Source: Stictocephala bisonia (lineage: Eukaryota > Arthropoda > Insecta > Hemiptera > Membracidae). Taken from it: a DNA stretch of 64,000 nt. The notes under the pieces are model-generated. The model did no database searches, had not been told where the DNA came from, and saw only the letters and a list, made by a program, of their open reading frames with translations. Shown here piece after piece: positions 54,301-62,990 of this stretch (position 1 is the first letter of the stretch; every line of letters starts with the position of its first letter). A program made the translations under genes and the position numbers. The stretch covers positions 310,001 through 374,000 of the forward strand of contig JAQJVL010000519.1 of the NCBI GenBank assembly GCA_035578905.1, in the 5' to 3' direction.

Positions 54301-57300
54301 AGATTTATCTTCTTCATTTATTTTTGATTTTGGGTTTTCTAATAGGTTTTTTACTTGATGACTTGTTCTGAACAAATGTATATTATGTTTTTTGAATATC
54401 TTCTTTGCTTCCTTTGAATATTCATTATAACAAACGGATTTCCAAATAGATTTTTCTTTAGGCTGAATTGGTGTTAGAGTTGTTCTTTTATTTTTATTCA
54501 TTGATATTGTCTTCTTTTGAATGATATTGTCAATTAATTTAGTTGGATATTCATTGAATTGAGCAATTCTTTTATCTTTAAAACTTTTTTTGGTAATTTT
54601 CTGTTGATAATGGTGTGTTGAGAAGTCTATGAATTAATGAGTTAGACAGCTCGTTTTTGAGATGGTGGATGAAATGAACTATTCATAATAAATCTGTAAT
54701 TTTGAGTAGGTTTTCTATAAAGAAAAATTAAAACAAGATTCAAAGAACACACAGCAAATTTTAAGTATAGACAATGTGAAAAATCAGCAATGGCCAAACA
54801 TGCACACTAGAAAAGGACATAACTTTACAAAATTTGAAGTTCTAAAACAAGTTAACAAAAATCAATTATTAGATGCATCAGAAACATTCTACATGAACAA
54901 ATTTAACAAACTAATTGTAAATAATGAACCTCCTCCCATTCAAAATTCTCCGTTTATATAGTATAATTTAACCTAAAATTACTTTACATTCATATTTATA
55001 TACACACACTTTAAATTTAATTGTTTTTTAAAATCTACCATATGTTTTAAATATTAACATTATTATATATTTTATAAAGAAATGTTTTAAAATTAGAATT
55101 TTATGTTGATGTCTGACGATGCCTACATTGTAGGCGAAAGGCCTCACATAATAAAGCATTTTATTGGAATGTTTGAAAACTACTTCATTGTCAATCAATT
55201 TGATTCACATTTACTGTAAATAGTAAATGAAAACTACTCTGAGGCTGATTGACTTGTTTATTCAGATTAAAACAACATATTGTTTTCAGCAATTTCACAA
55301 CTTTCACAAGAGATAAAAACCTAAAAAGGTAGGATCTGATATTTTCATCATACAAATAGGATAAAAGATACTAGAATGCCAAAGGCGATGATGAAGGAAA
55401 GAGACTGAGGGGTCACCCAAGATCAAGATGGATATGATTATTTCATACTAAACTACTGTCACATTAAATTTGCTCATGGATGAACTTTCCAGTTCTAATT
55501 ATATTACAAAGCAAACATTATTTAATACAACAAAAAACTTTATAAATCTGAACAAAATAAAATAACTTGTTTGCAAACAAACAACATTTTTCTGCAGTAG
55601 TAGGTTAAATCATGCTATTTCTGAGAATATATCCCACTCGTGCCATCAACCTACTGACAACAGAAACAAAGTCTGTCTCGGTAAAGCCTGAAAAAAATGC
55701 CAACAGTGCATTTGTGAGATTTTTTTTATGAGTCTTATATTTGTGTTAGTGGACTTTACCTCTCAGGTAAGTTTTCTAATGTCCTGTCTTATACGATATT
55801 ATATTGTTCCTTGCCAAGTGTCTTCATAACCTTACTTTATATTTAGTTGAATATTGATCTATAGTAATGTTAGTAGTAGCTTTTGACATGATTTGCAACA
55901 TAATGTTATGTTACCTGGTTCAAATAGTCAGGTTTTTAAACAGTCAGATTGGTCACACAAAGTAAGGGTACAACAAGAAAAATGATACCATAGAACATGA
56001 GCATGTTTAGGTATAGGCCTAATAGGAGAGGACTATTAGACTTTGCAGAAAAGTTAAAATCATTTAATCACCAAGGATATAGCTAGCCTTTGGCGAATTC
56101 TGTTGATTTTATACCCTTTCTATGGGTCTATGGAATACTTCCCGGGGGCCGTCTCTCAGAAATTTCTGAAAATTTAGGAGAGTAATTAAAGGGTTTTATA
56201 TGTTTTAAAGCAGTTTTTATCTCGTAAAAGGAGATTTTTCAATCCACAATTTAAGGTCACATACGAGGTACAGTCAAAAAGTTCCAGGAATCATCGATGT
56301 CCAGAGACACACACGTCGTTGCCGGTGGGAATTTCGTTGTCTATCAGTTAGTACTATTCCTGGACAAGCGGGAGTATCGCTCAGCCGCCATTGTTCCTCT
56401 GAGGAGAGCGCTTTTCGTGTATTTGCATGTTTACATTGTCATTTTTTGAAAATTGATTTAAATAACAGCTAAAAAATGTGTTTTACCTCAAAAAGTCATC
56501 TTCTAAGACTCTTAAAATGTTCAGACATGCCTACAGAGTTGAGGCGATGAAGAAAAGCCAATTTTACGAATGGCACAAACGTTTTTGTGAAGGTTGCATA
56601 AACATTGAAGATGACTCTCGTAGTGGACCCCTTTTGACTGAAACCACAGACTGAGCGAGTTCGGCAAACTGAAGAATAACGATTGATGAAATCGCATATG
56701 AAGTAAATTTATCAACACAAAAGTTCTTAGGCGCTTACGAGATGCCATTAGGAAAACATTGGCCTGAAAAATGAGCAGAAAACAATTGGATTTTGCTGCA
56801 CGACAATACCCTGCAGATCAATTCCTCTACGTACGTACCTACTTAGTCAAGCTCCCCATTACCACACTAGAACTCCCTCCCAACTCACCTGACCCAATAC
56901 CGGCCGATTTAATCCTGTTCACATGTTGAAAGCAGTTTGCAGGTGTTAAGGCTGTCACAAAAAATGCAATAAAAGTATTGAAGTACATTTAAAAAAATAA
57001 GCGTCAAAAGTGTTTTGAACATCTGTATTATCGTAGGGACAAGTGTATTGTTGTAGGAGGAGATATTTTGAAGGAAAATAGGTTTGTAAATTTTTATCTT
57101 TGTCCAATAAATACATTTCAACCAATTCCGGGAACTTTTTGACTATATGTATAGTTACTTTTCACTAGATTAATAAGCTTATCTACAGCCTACATTCATA
57201 AAAGGTTACATTTTATAGTTTTAGGCTTTTATTTGAAAGTATAACATTCTTTTTTTCAACATCAATAAAGATTTTGACTGTTTGTGTGTAAAACGGCTTG

Positions 57301-59023
57301 TTTACCCTCGAATGTCAATTCTGGAAACATTCTTCACTAAACATATTGGCTGGCGTTCTAATATGTTTTAGACTTTACTTATTAAAATTGCGTAATGTAA
57401 GTAGGCCTACTGAGAATGTTATCATTCCCACTATAAAAGAGGGTTAAGTACTTAAGAGGCAACAGCAAGGCCAAAGCTAAAAAGTATAAACAGTCATGTA
57501 TCTAATTTTTTTTTTTTTTTTTGGTAAAATATCTGAATTATGGTAATATTTTTTATTTGGATTCTATTGGGACTTTGGAAGAAAAAGATACAAAGTTCAA
57601 AGAGTTCAAAATGTAATTTAATTATAGGCTACATAATAAAAGACAGTTGGGCTAATGATCTGTTTACAAGTATCTACATGAAGTGTATGTTATTTACATT
57701 TTAACTATCTTAGCTTTGAGAGAAGGAAACTCATGAAGCTGATGCTGGCGGCTGTTTCTTACTCAACAGAGAGTATGGCCAAACTTTTTAGGTGTGAACG
57801 AAGGTATTTTTATTATAAGCTTTAACTTACTAAAGCTGCATTCACAACTACCCGCGGTTACAAACATGGTGAGAAATATCCTTAGACTTATTTCTATGAC
57901 GAATGAGAAAATACTACATGGTTCAAACAAATTGCATGTAAAGCTGTAGTTCCCTTAGTTGTCCTGGGTATTGAGCTATTAAAAAATAGCTCTTCCTGAG
58001 GAACAGTCGACCTTAGTTAGTACAATACACCTTAGTTGAACTTGCAGCAATATATTTTACAAATATTGTTACATGTGGCGGATAAATACATACAACATAC
58101 AAATCAGAACACATTAATGACAGTGATTTTGTACAATGTAAATAGGATTTGTGTACAACAACAATAAATTCAATTTGTGATTCTGGTACTATAAAATTAG
58201 CAAGTAATTATAAGAAAAACAACAACAATACCTGCAACCTCAATTCAACTAAACAGTCACAACTGGATTGGTACAATAACACTAGTAAATAATATTGATA
58301 ATAACATTAAAATATTTTATTCAACATAACAGCAATAAAACAAAACAATAACAGAAAACTTTAAATTAACATCAACAAGATTTTTTTAATTTAATTTTTC
58401 ATAGTTATTCTGTTGCAGTTACTGTAGTGATGCTCTCTCTTTGAATATATAGATGCTGCGACGAAAAATGTCAAGCTGTGCGCACACCTCGTTTCCAGTT
58501 CTCAACATACGTGGGACTGTACTATAATAATGGTAATTTGTAATGTACTGTCACCAGTTCCTCGAGGCACATGTAAATCAATTATCTGCAGAATGAATGG
58601 ACAGTCTATTAGGCCATTCAACATCTTATAAAAGAAGACCTTATAGACTTTCGGTTCCAACTTTTGAAACTTCGAAATAGATACTCTTGCAGTAAAAGGT
58701 TCATTCATCACCACCATATATGAATATAAGTGGATAGGAAAAGTTTAGCTAATAAATCAAAAATCAAACTCAGTTATCTTGCAATGACACAGGTAACTAA
58801 TGCATATCATCATATTGTAATTGGGATGTAAAAATGTATAATGACTTATTTTAAAGAACTATTGTTTATACTGAAACTTACCTATAAGTTTTTTTCTCAA
58901 TTCGGCTTCCTTTAAACCTTCCTTATCTGATCCCTCAGATTTTAATCTTTTGTAAGTTATTTCTTCTTTATCATGCATTTTTAACTCTGAGAGTAATGAC
59001 TTCAATTTGGGTTCTGTTAGTCT
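42122..59023 (-). CDS. LRPAP1: LRP-associated protein (RAP) ER chaperone, all but the N-terminal exon(s) (6 exons)
   Basis: RAP binds newly made LDL-receptor-family proteins in the ER and keeps ligands off until they reach the Golgi. Exons in transcript order: 59023-58882, 50560-50387, 46945-46859, 45558-45456, 44790-44634, 42337-42122. Together they encode 292 residues plus stop, with all phases matching. RAP-like features are seen in order: RLTEPKLKSLLSELKMHDKE, then KKLNKLWEKAESSGFTAEEL, then EFDHHQDKIDQYYSLL. The third domain follows, with EFVEPKVQGLWLLATQTNFS and a Lys/Glu helix, ending QKHIEL. The last four residues are a KDEL-type ER-retrieval signal; HNEL is the vertebrate form. The signal peptide and the first domain's start were not found between 59024 and 64000 and are probably to the right. 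The gene converges on mask. Confidence 0.92.
42988..44005. mobile_element. non-autonomous TTAA element (1018 bp), LRPAP1 intron
   Basis: TTAA at 42984-42987 and 44006-44009 flanks inverted ends (CCCTCCAAGTGCTGA on the left, CTCTCCAAGTGCTAA on the right, two mismatches). Inside the right end a unit containing TTTATTTCGTCCCGATCGGG is repeated twice (about 43927-43999), each ending near TTTAGCAC. The rest is AT-rich without an ORF. piggyBac-type by ends and target site. Confidence 0.85.
44010..44633. other. LRPAP1 intron, no gene seen
   Basis: AT-rich; nothing recognised. Confidence 0.5.
44634..44790 (-). CDS. LRPAP1: LRPAP1 exon: domain 3, first half
   Basis: The minus-strand acceptor TTTCTACAG and donor GTAAGG bound 157 nt. 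It encodes DKHRKIRDGYDKLHRLSVKG, then EFVEPKVQGLWLLATQTNFS and VDELESLK. This matches the LRP-binding third domain of RAP (the EFEEPRVIDLWDLA region). Confidence 0.93.
45456..45558 (-). CDS. LRPAP1: LRPAP1 exon: domain 2 to domain 3
   Basis: The minus-strand acceptor TGCTTTTAG and donor GTAAGG bound 103 nt encoding DSVDDKFDRFNMIDKQTEEE, then SNTESNYIVKANEL. Acidic and helical; supported by phase (G from upstream, AG left for the next exon) and by its place in the RAP order. No ORF of 60 residues marks it. Confidence 0.82.
45559..46858. other. LRPAP1 intron, no gene seen
   Basis: AT-rich; nothing recognised apart from short chance ORFs. Confidence 0.5.
46859..46945 (-). CDS. LRPAP1: LRPAP1 exon: domain 2 helix
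   Basis: The minus-strand acceptor TATTTCAG and donor GTAAGC bound 87 nt encoding AEELQALKEEFDHHQDKIDQ and YYSLLSETD. This matches EELDKLWREFLHHKEKVHEY in vertebrate RAP. Confidence 0.92.
47380..47700. repeat. degenerate 100-150 bp repeat units
   Basis: Three times a segment of the form GATGGNATACTTA, then AGAAGAATACCTTTA, then TTGATACCC appears (about 47398, 47545, 47650). Diverged; origin unknown. Confidence 0.5.
48071..48718. mobile_element. non-autonomous TTAA element (648 bp), LRPAP1 intron
   Basis: TTAA at 48067-48070 and 48719-48722 flanks inverted ends CACTTTGAAGCCT (13 bp perfect, then divergent). The right subterminal part is CG-rich with repeated TCGGGC/GCCCGA motifs. The middle (48296-48430) is an AT-rich tandem repeat of AGCTAAATATAATA-type units. 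No ORF. Confidence 0.85.
48296..48430. repeat. AT-rich short tandem repeat inside TTAA element
   Basis: Repeats of AGCTAAATATAATA and ATAATAACAT in varying order. It lies in the middle of the 648-bp non-autonomous element. Confidence 0.75.
48723..49460. other. LRPAP1 intron, no gene seen
   Basis: AT-rich, with a chance-sized ORF (48742-49029) lacking any family feature. Confidence 0.5.
49461..50025. mobile_element. fold-back of PLE family 1 ends (long, composite)
   Basis: The left arm 49461-49650 and the right arm 49660-49827 are inverted copies that include the hammerhead-like motif, the AG/TC run and a sequence reading GCTGGGTAGGTG. A third, diverged arm in the same orientation as the right one follows (49828-50025) and ends near TATCTCTACTAATTATA. 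It looks like repeated insertion or template switching of the same PLE end. Confidence 0.8.
49713..49751 (+). ncRNA. hammerhead-like motif in PLE family 1 end (non-canonical)
   Basis: TCAC (49713-49716), CTGAAGA (49717-49723), one extra A, stem AATGCC-AGT-GGCATT (six perfect pairs), then GAAC in place of GAAA, ATAT, GTGA (49748-49751). TCAC and GTGA are perfect complements. The stem III part is two bases shorter than in the other families and position 15.1/16.1 would be C-A, so this may be a decayed or variant ribozyme. Related motifs: about 49566-49600 and 25950-25985 on minus, about 49885-49925 on plus. Confidence 0.4.
50387..50560 (-). CDS. LRPAP1: LRPAP1 exon: start of domain 2
   Basis: The minus-strand acceptor TTATTCAG and donor GTAAGT bound 174 nt. 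It encodes GIMSTYDLLEHFEEVNDPNK, a Ser-rich linker, then FKDKKLNKLWEKAESSGFT, equivalent to the RAP motif DPRLEKLWHKAKTSGKF. Phase 2 in, one base out. Confidence 0.92.
50895..50960. repeat. 33-bp tandem repeat split by piggyBac
   Basis: Two units here (50895-50927, 50928-50960) begin C/GTACAAGCA and end AAGGAAATTAA. A third unit lies beyond the piggyBac element at 53695-53726 (32 bp). Each unit boundary carries TTAA, the target site of the element. Confidence 0.9.
51473..53513 (-). pseudogene. piggyBac transposase pseudogene
   Basis: Three reading-frame blocks in order on the minus strand: 53513-52431 (360 codons), 52404-52105 and 52009-51473. The first has a basic, Pro/Ser/Thr-rich N-terminal part and ends just after the first catalytic Asp (ITIDEQ), where a one-base frameshift occurs. 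The second holds the second Asp (ITCDNWF). In-frame stops around 52102 and 52066 and a further frameshift precede the third, which has GAVDTLDQM (third Asp) and a Cys-rich tail (CFYCPSIK, CCVQC). All three catalytic Asp codons survive, but the frame is broken at least four times. Confidence 0.9.
53599..53612. repeat. poly-G tract inside degenerate piggyBac
   Basis: About 14 G in a row. It lies between the start of the transposase block and the right end of the element. Confidence 0.85.
53815..53856 (-). ncRNA. hammerhead-ribozyme-like core, PLE family 2, minus arm (damaged)
   Basis: It has the same layout as the partner arm, with CTGATGA (complement of 53846-53852) and the same six-pair stem. 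The conserved GAAA reads GGAA here, a change at an invariant position that should abolish cleavage. GGCC, TC and ACAT follow as in the partner. Confidence 0.65.
54001..54501 (-). pseudogene. Penelope-type GIY-YIG endonuclease fragment
   Basis: An open block of 166 codons. It has SGIYKINCDKVYTGQTKRKI, the GIY and YTG (YIG position) motifs, then TRFKEHTANF, with the Arg and His-region expected of the GIY-YIG fold. The C-terminal half has KKGHNFSKFEVLKQVN and SETFYMNKFNTLIVNN, as in PLE endonucleases. Upstream on the same strand (54502-54727) is the PLE thumb/linker (NSSFHPPSQKRAV, then FNEYPTKLIDNIIQKK) with frame breaks. The reverse transcriptase catalytic part is missing. Confidence 0.88.
54776..54961 (+). 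pseudogene. second, inverted copy of the PLE endonuclease 3' end
   Basis: The plus-strand arm repeats the last third of the endonuclease: KKGHNF-type RKGHNFTKFEVLKQVNKNQL and the same C terminus ending NSPFI. It differs at a few residues from the minus copy (N for K, K for T), so the arms have diverged slightly since they formed. Confidence 0.85.
55109..55149 (+). ncRNA. hammerhead-ribozyme-like core, PLE family 2, plus arm
   Basis: In order: ATGT (55109-55112), CTGACGA (55113-55119), one extra T, stem GCCTAC-ATT-GTAGGC (55121-55135), GAAA (55136-55139), GGCC (55140-55143), TC (55144-55145), ACAT (55146-55149). ATGT pairs with ACAT (stem I), the stem is six perfect pairs (stem II), and GGCC is a palindrome that could form a two-pair stem III in a dimer. 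TC is a valid UH cleavage site. Type I hammerheads with tiny stem III are known in PLEs. The extra T before stem II is unusual. Confidence 0.7.
55178..56268. other. LRPAP1 intron with degraded PLE 1 end
   Basis: The part 55680-55800 resembles the PLE family 1 terminus (GCCTGAAAAAAATGCCAACA, then CTCTCAGGTAAGTTT and AATGTCCTGTCTTA), strongly diverged. The rest is AT-rich. Confidence 0.5.
56271..57145 (+). mobile_element. mariner-like element with internal deletion
   Basis: Inverted ends AGTCAAAAAGTTCC then A/C then GGAAT (left from 56271, right to 57145) are flanked by TA on both sides (56269-56270 and 57146-57147). The element is 875 bp; intact mariners are about 1.3 kb. The left half reads FYEWHKRFCEGCINIEDDSR on the plus strand (helix-turn-helix region with W-RF-G-ED-R), ending at a stop. 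The right half has a PPNSPDPIPADLILF-like block (the LPPYSPDLAPADF motif). The catalytic middle is missing. Confidence 0.85.
57148..58881. other. LRPAP1 intron, no gene seen
   Basis: AT-rich. The small minus ORF at 58502-58717 has no family features and no fitting splice sites. Confidence 0.5.
58882..59023 (-). CDS. LRPAP1: LRPAP1 exon: end of domain 1
   Basis: On the minus strand the acceptor TTTTCAG precedes AGACTAACAG, and the donor is GTAAGT. It encodes RLTEPKLKSLLSELKMHDKE, then EITYKRLKSEGSDKEGLKEA and ELRKKLI. These align with the RAP segment containing LHADLKIQERDEL and KLDGLDEDG. It starts in phase 0 if the first AG is used and leaves one base. Confidence 0.88.
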
Positions 59024-59879
59024 CTGAAAACCAGTTAAAAGTTAATTCAAAGGCCAGAATGAAAAGATTCATTTATTTTAATACATATCTTAATGCTATA
59101 TTATGATTGAGTGACACATATAATGAGATCGTGCTGGTCCAACCCCCTCAGGAATTCAACCAACTGCCTGGCACCACTTACATGAGGAGGCAAGTTGGTA
59201 AAAAAGCTGATTTATCTAGTAAAGTACATTGTCTTATCCACAGGTTGTCATAACACACGTACGTATCTATTGTGATACAACAGTTATACGTTTTATATAT
59301 AGTAATTGTGTATTTGATTGTGTTTTTTTTTTTTTTTATTGTGTACTTGATTGTTATTGACGTTTTTATTTTTTAAACATACTTTAAAGTTAAGTTTAGT
59401 GTTTATTTTCTGGACTTCGTAAAGAATAATTATAAAGAAGTTTATTATCATTGATCATTAACATGAAATAGACATTGTCATTAATTGAACTATAATAATT
59501 GATTATTAACGAGGTTAAGTTGTATATGTTCTCATTGGCTACCCACTAAAATTATTATTATAGCTGACTGTGATTGGTGGTTAGGACATTTCCCAATATC
59601 AGAAGTTTGAGTAGAGAACATTACCATTTATTTTAGATGGAAAATTTGACAGTTTCACACCGATGGAATGAGAGCTAACTTAGGAAGACTTCTTGTTACC
59701 CGAAGTGCCTGTAATGAATTCTGTTAAGACAGTAGACAAAATACTTTATTTTCATATTCATTAAGAACAGAATTTACTTCAATACAATGATTTATTACAG
59801 AAAGGTTAAATATGTTTTAAAGATTTAATTGTTATTCTTTAAAATGGTGGTAAAATCTTCAAGGCTGTATATAGATTTT
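59024..59879. other. LRPAP1 intron, no exon found
   Basis: I looked on the minus strand for the RAP segment that should precede the exon ending at 59023 (a FRMEKLNQLW-type helix) and did not find it. Confidence 0.45.
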
Positions 59880-60545
59880 TCCAGCAGCCATTTCTGAAAT
59901 TTCCTCTTCAAAACATGAGGTCTAAGGTTCTTCATTTCCTCTGGAAGCATGTTGTGTAGTCTTGCAGCATATGAAGGTTTCTTTGCGAATAGGGGGCAGT
60001 TCTGTGTTCTTGCAGACTAAAGTCATTGCCATGTCTTGTTTGATGATCATGGATATCCCTGTTCCTCAATAGACATTCTTTGGAGGCATGTACAATTACC
60101 TCAGCGATGTAAAAAGACACCACTGTGAGTATACCTAAGCTCTTAAAAGCCTCTCTGCAGCTGTCTGAGGGCTTAATGTCGCCATAATTCACACAGCATC
60201 CTTCTGCAAAGTTAACACTCGCTGGAGTTTAGAGATGGATGATCCTCCTCATAACACAATGCCATAATGAACGTGTGTTTCAAAAGGAGCATAATAAGCA
60301 GTTTTCGTTGCTTCCAGTGTGCTAATAAGATTTATTCTTTTCAATACAACAAGTGCCGAACTGAGCTTTGCACACAATGTATCGACTTGTTGATTCCATG
60401 AGAGACGATCATCCACTATAACACCCAGATGCCTCACGTTGGATATCCTTTCTAGGTTGAGTGGTAAAGTTACAGTGTCCTATTGTCGTCCCCATGTGAT
60501 GCATTTCGTTATAGATGCATTGAAGACTAAATTGTTACCTAAGCA
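59880..60545 (-). mobile_element. Jockey/CR1-type LINE 3' part, minus strand
   Basis: Minus-strand translations at 60437-60249 (MRHLGVIVDDRLSWNQQVDT, then ALVVLKRINLIS) and 60192-59932 (HDHQTRHGNDFSL) match the region after the reverse transcriptase catalytic block in Jockey/CR1/I-type LINEs. It abuts the plus-strand 5' part that begins at about 60546, an arrangement expected of 5' inversion by twin priming. Confidence 0.78.
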
Positions 60546-60836
60546 GTACTGATGTGCTCAAGTTACTGATGTATAGAGGTAATCAACGTAGATCTAGTAT
60601 TAACATAACTGCTGATGAATTTAACAATTCTTGTGTTGAGTCTATTGAGAAAAGTCAGTAACTCAGTTGATAAATGTACTGAAAATGCTGTTAACTTTAT
60701 GGAAAACATTAGTTTTAGACCTACTCAAAATAATTTTGTCTTTAAAGAAGTAATTGCAAATGAAATTGTAAGTATTGTAAAGAGGTTTAAATCCTCAAAT
60801 AGTATTAATTATTATGATGTTTCTTGTAGTCTGTTA

Positions 60837-62332
60837 CTTACTTACTCTTACTCCTGTGGCCACTTAAACCCAAGAAGGGTTTTAGCCTCCCCAACCAGCC
60901 GCCTCCACTCCTGTCTATCGTGAGCCATCTCCATGTCCGCTCCTATCTTCACCAGGTCACCCCTGACTTGATCATTCCAGCGCATTCTTGGTCTTCCCAG
61001 AGGCCCTGTTCCCGTTGGTGTTCCTGACCAAATTTTCTTCACTACCTTCTCTTCACTTCTTCGAATGATGTGGCCCAGCCATCTCAATCTCCTACTTCTG
61101 GCTAGAGCCACAATATCCGGCTCCTTATATAGCTCTCTCAGATCCCTGTTTTTTCTAATTCTCCACTCTTCCCCTTCTTTTATTGGCCCAAATATTCTAT
61201 GTAGGATTTTGTTTTAGAAAGTCACTAGTTTTTTCCTAGACTTCTTTGTTATGGCCCAAACTTCTGATCCATAAAGCACTACTGGTTGAATCATTGCTTT
61301 GTATAGCCTTACTTTTGTACCTTTTGATAGTATCTTGCTTTTTAAGAGCTTTGTTAAACTCCAGTAGCTTCTATCTGCCGCAGCAATTCTGTGTTGAATT
61401 TCTATTTCTTCCTGGTTGGTGTTTGTTATTGTTACTCCAAGATATTTAAATTCTTTTGGTTAAGGAAATTGTAAAATTGTAGTTAAGGACCTTGATGGGT
61501 GCTGGGCTAACGTCTTCTCTTCTACTTATTTTCATGTATTATGTTTTCCTTTCATTGACTAATAATCCTACTGTTTTAGTATGTGACAAAAAATGTTGTT
61601 AATTTTTTTAAATCTTCCTTTTTCTCAGCAATTATTGCTACATCGTCCGCAAAGGCCAATAAATTTATATTCCCGTTTATTTTTGCACCTTCAGGTAGGT
61701 TTTTTGTTTTCCTTAGAGCTTCTTCTATTACTATATTAAATAATAACAGAGACAGCCCATCTCCCTGTTTAACCCCTGTGTTTATATCAAATGTTTCTGT
61801 ATACTCGTTTTCTACTTTTACCTTTCCCTTGGAGTTGTTTATGCACATTTTTGTAAGATTAATTAATTTCTTTGAAATGTTGGCTTGTTTCATCAGGGAC
61901 CAGATTTTCGCATTTTAATACTGTCGTAGGCTTTTTTAAAGTCGATAAAAATAATATATAAGTCTTTGTTGTATTCCCAATACTTTGAGGCCAGCTTTTT
62001 AATTGAGAATATTTGGTCCATGGTTGATCTTTCCTTCATAAAACTGGCTTGGTGATCCCCGATAATCTCCTCTGCGTAAGGTTTAAGTCTATTAAGAATT
62101 ACTTTTGACAAAAGTTTGTACGATGTATCCAACAAGGAGATGCCTCTGTAGTTAGTGCAATCCAGTTTGTCACCTTTTTTGTGTAGTGGTACAATTACTG
62201 TTTCAGTCCAATCTTTAGGGATTACTTCCCATTTCCAAATACGGATTATCAGTTTATACAGATATTCTGTCACTTCTGTGCTTCCATGTTTTAAAAATTC
62301 CACTGGTATTCCATCTTCCAGGTGCTTGTAGT
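60837..62332 (-). mobile_element. 5'-truncated RTE-like LINE, inserted in another LINE
   Basis: A 14-bp target duplication (CTTGTAGTCTGTTA at 60823-60836 and 62333-62346) bounds a minus-strand fragment with a GTAAGTAAGTAA-type tail. Reverse transcriptase parts seen: NYRGISLLDTSYKLL, HQASFMKERSTMDQI, FIDFKKAYDSI (62303-61893), then GVKQGDGLSLLLFN and LAFADDVAII (61893-61576), and a C-terminal part (61111-60848) with RRLRWLGHIIRR. There are frameshifts between blocks. It is a different family member from 12250-15505. Confidence 0.9.
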
Positions 62333-62575
62333 CTTGTAGTCTGTTATAAAAAGTTATTTATTGTATAGTTGACCCACTCTCCTTTTGAATAAATAAATGT
62401 CTTTTAGAATGTAAGTTTCCAGAAACACTGAAAATATCTAGAGTAGTACCGGTTTACAAAAAAGACAAAAAAGATTGTCCGGCTAATTATAGGCCTATCT
62501 ATAACTCCTGTTTTCTCACAAATCTTTGAAACTATAATATATAAGGAAGTTAGTTTTTATTTAGATACTATCATT

Positions 62576-62805
62576 GGATCATTGGAGCGGCCGTCGATAA
62601 GGGGCTAAGGCGTTGCTTGCCACGCTGCCGGTCCGAGTTCGATTCCTGGTGTGATCACAAATAGATTTTGCCCTGCCCGGCAATAGATAGATTTGCGTGG
62701 TTCGGAAGTCACGTAAAGCCGTTGGTCCCCAGGTTGTGTTAGAGAGGGCTCCTTAGCCCTAACTTCGCCTGGTAAAATAAGACGAACTTTAACTTTTTTA
62801 AATTT
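62576..62805 (+). mobile_element. tRNA-derived SINE inserted in LINE
   Basis: The interval interrupts the Jockey-type reverse transcriptase. A short duplication, TATCATT (62569-62575 and 62806-62812), flanks it. Near its start is a pol III B-box-like GAGTTCGATTCCTGG (about 62635), with an A-box-like segment upstream (GGGGCTAAGGCG). The tail is T-rich/AACTTTTTTA. No coding content. Confidence 0.75.
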
Positions 62806-62990
62806 TATCATTAGCAATAAGCAGTTTGGATTTAGAAAGGGACAGTCAACCACTGAAGCTATAGTGTGCTCAGTAAGTAGGGTTCTTAGAGTGTTTGAGG
62901 ATAAGGGTTTCACTCAGGCTACATTCTGTGATCTGAGCAAGGACTTTGACTGTGTTGACCATTCTATTCTCTTAAGAGGGCTCTAAACCC

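Larger units (their letters stand above)
53790..55177. mobile_element. Penelope-like element family 2, inverted pair with outward 3' ends
   Basis: The minus-strand arm (54727-53790) holds the linker after the reverse transcriptase and the whole GIY-YIG endonuclease. The plus-strand arm (54728-55177) begins inside the endonuclease and runs to the same 3' end. The outer ends are inverted copies: a polypurine-free AATAAAGCATTTTATTGGAA type terminus at each side, each preceded by a hammerhead-like core. Partial inverted copies (pLTRs) joined to the main copy are a known PLE architecture. Confidence 0.88.
60546..62990 (+). mobile_element. Jockey/CR1-type LINE reverse transcriptase fragment, plus strand, split by two insertions
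   Basis: Three plus-strand pieces read as one reverse transcriptase when the inserts at 60837-62332 and 62576-62805 are set aside. Piece 1 (to 60836) has FVFKEVIANEIVSIVKRFKS and SNSINYYDVS. Piece 2 (62347-62575) has FPETLKISRVVPVYKKDKKD, then ANYRPISITPVFSQIFE. Piece 3 (62806-62990) has NKQFGFRKGQSTTEAI and FCDLSKDFDCVDHSILL. The third block ends at the AFDCVDH motif; the YADD block is absent. Confidence 0.82.

Noticed and set aside
56521..56748. Minus-strand ORF in the mariner-like element
   Set aside because: The plus strand carries the recognisable transposase N-terminal motif and the inverted ends define the element; the minus ORF is a shadow.
61583..61918. Plus-strand ORF in the second RTE-like LINE
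   Set aside because: Shadow of the minus-strand reverse transcriptase with FADD.
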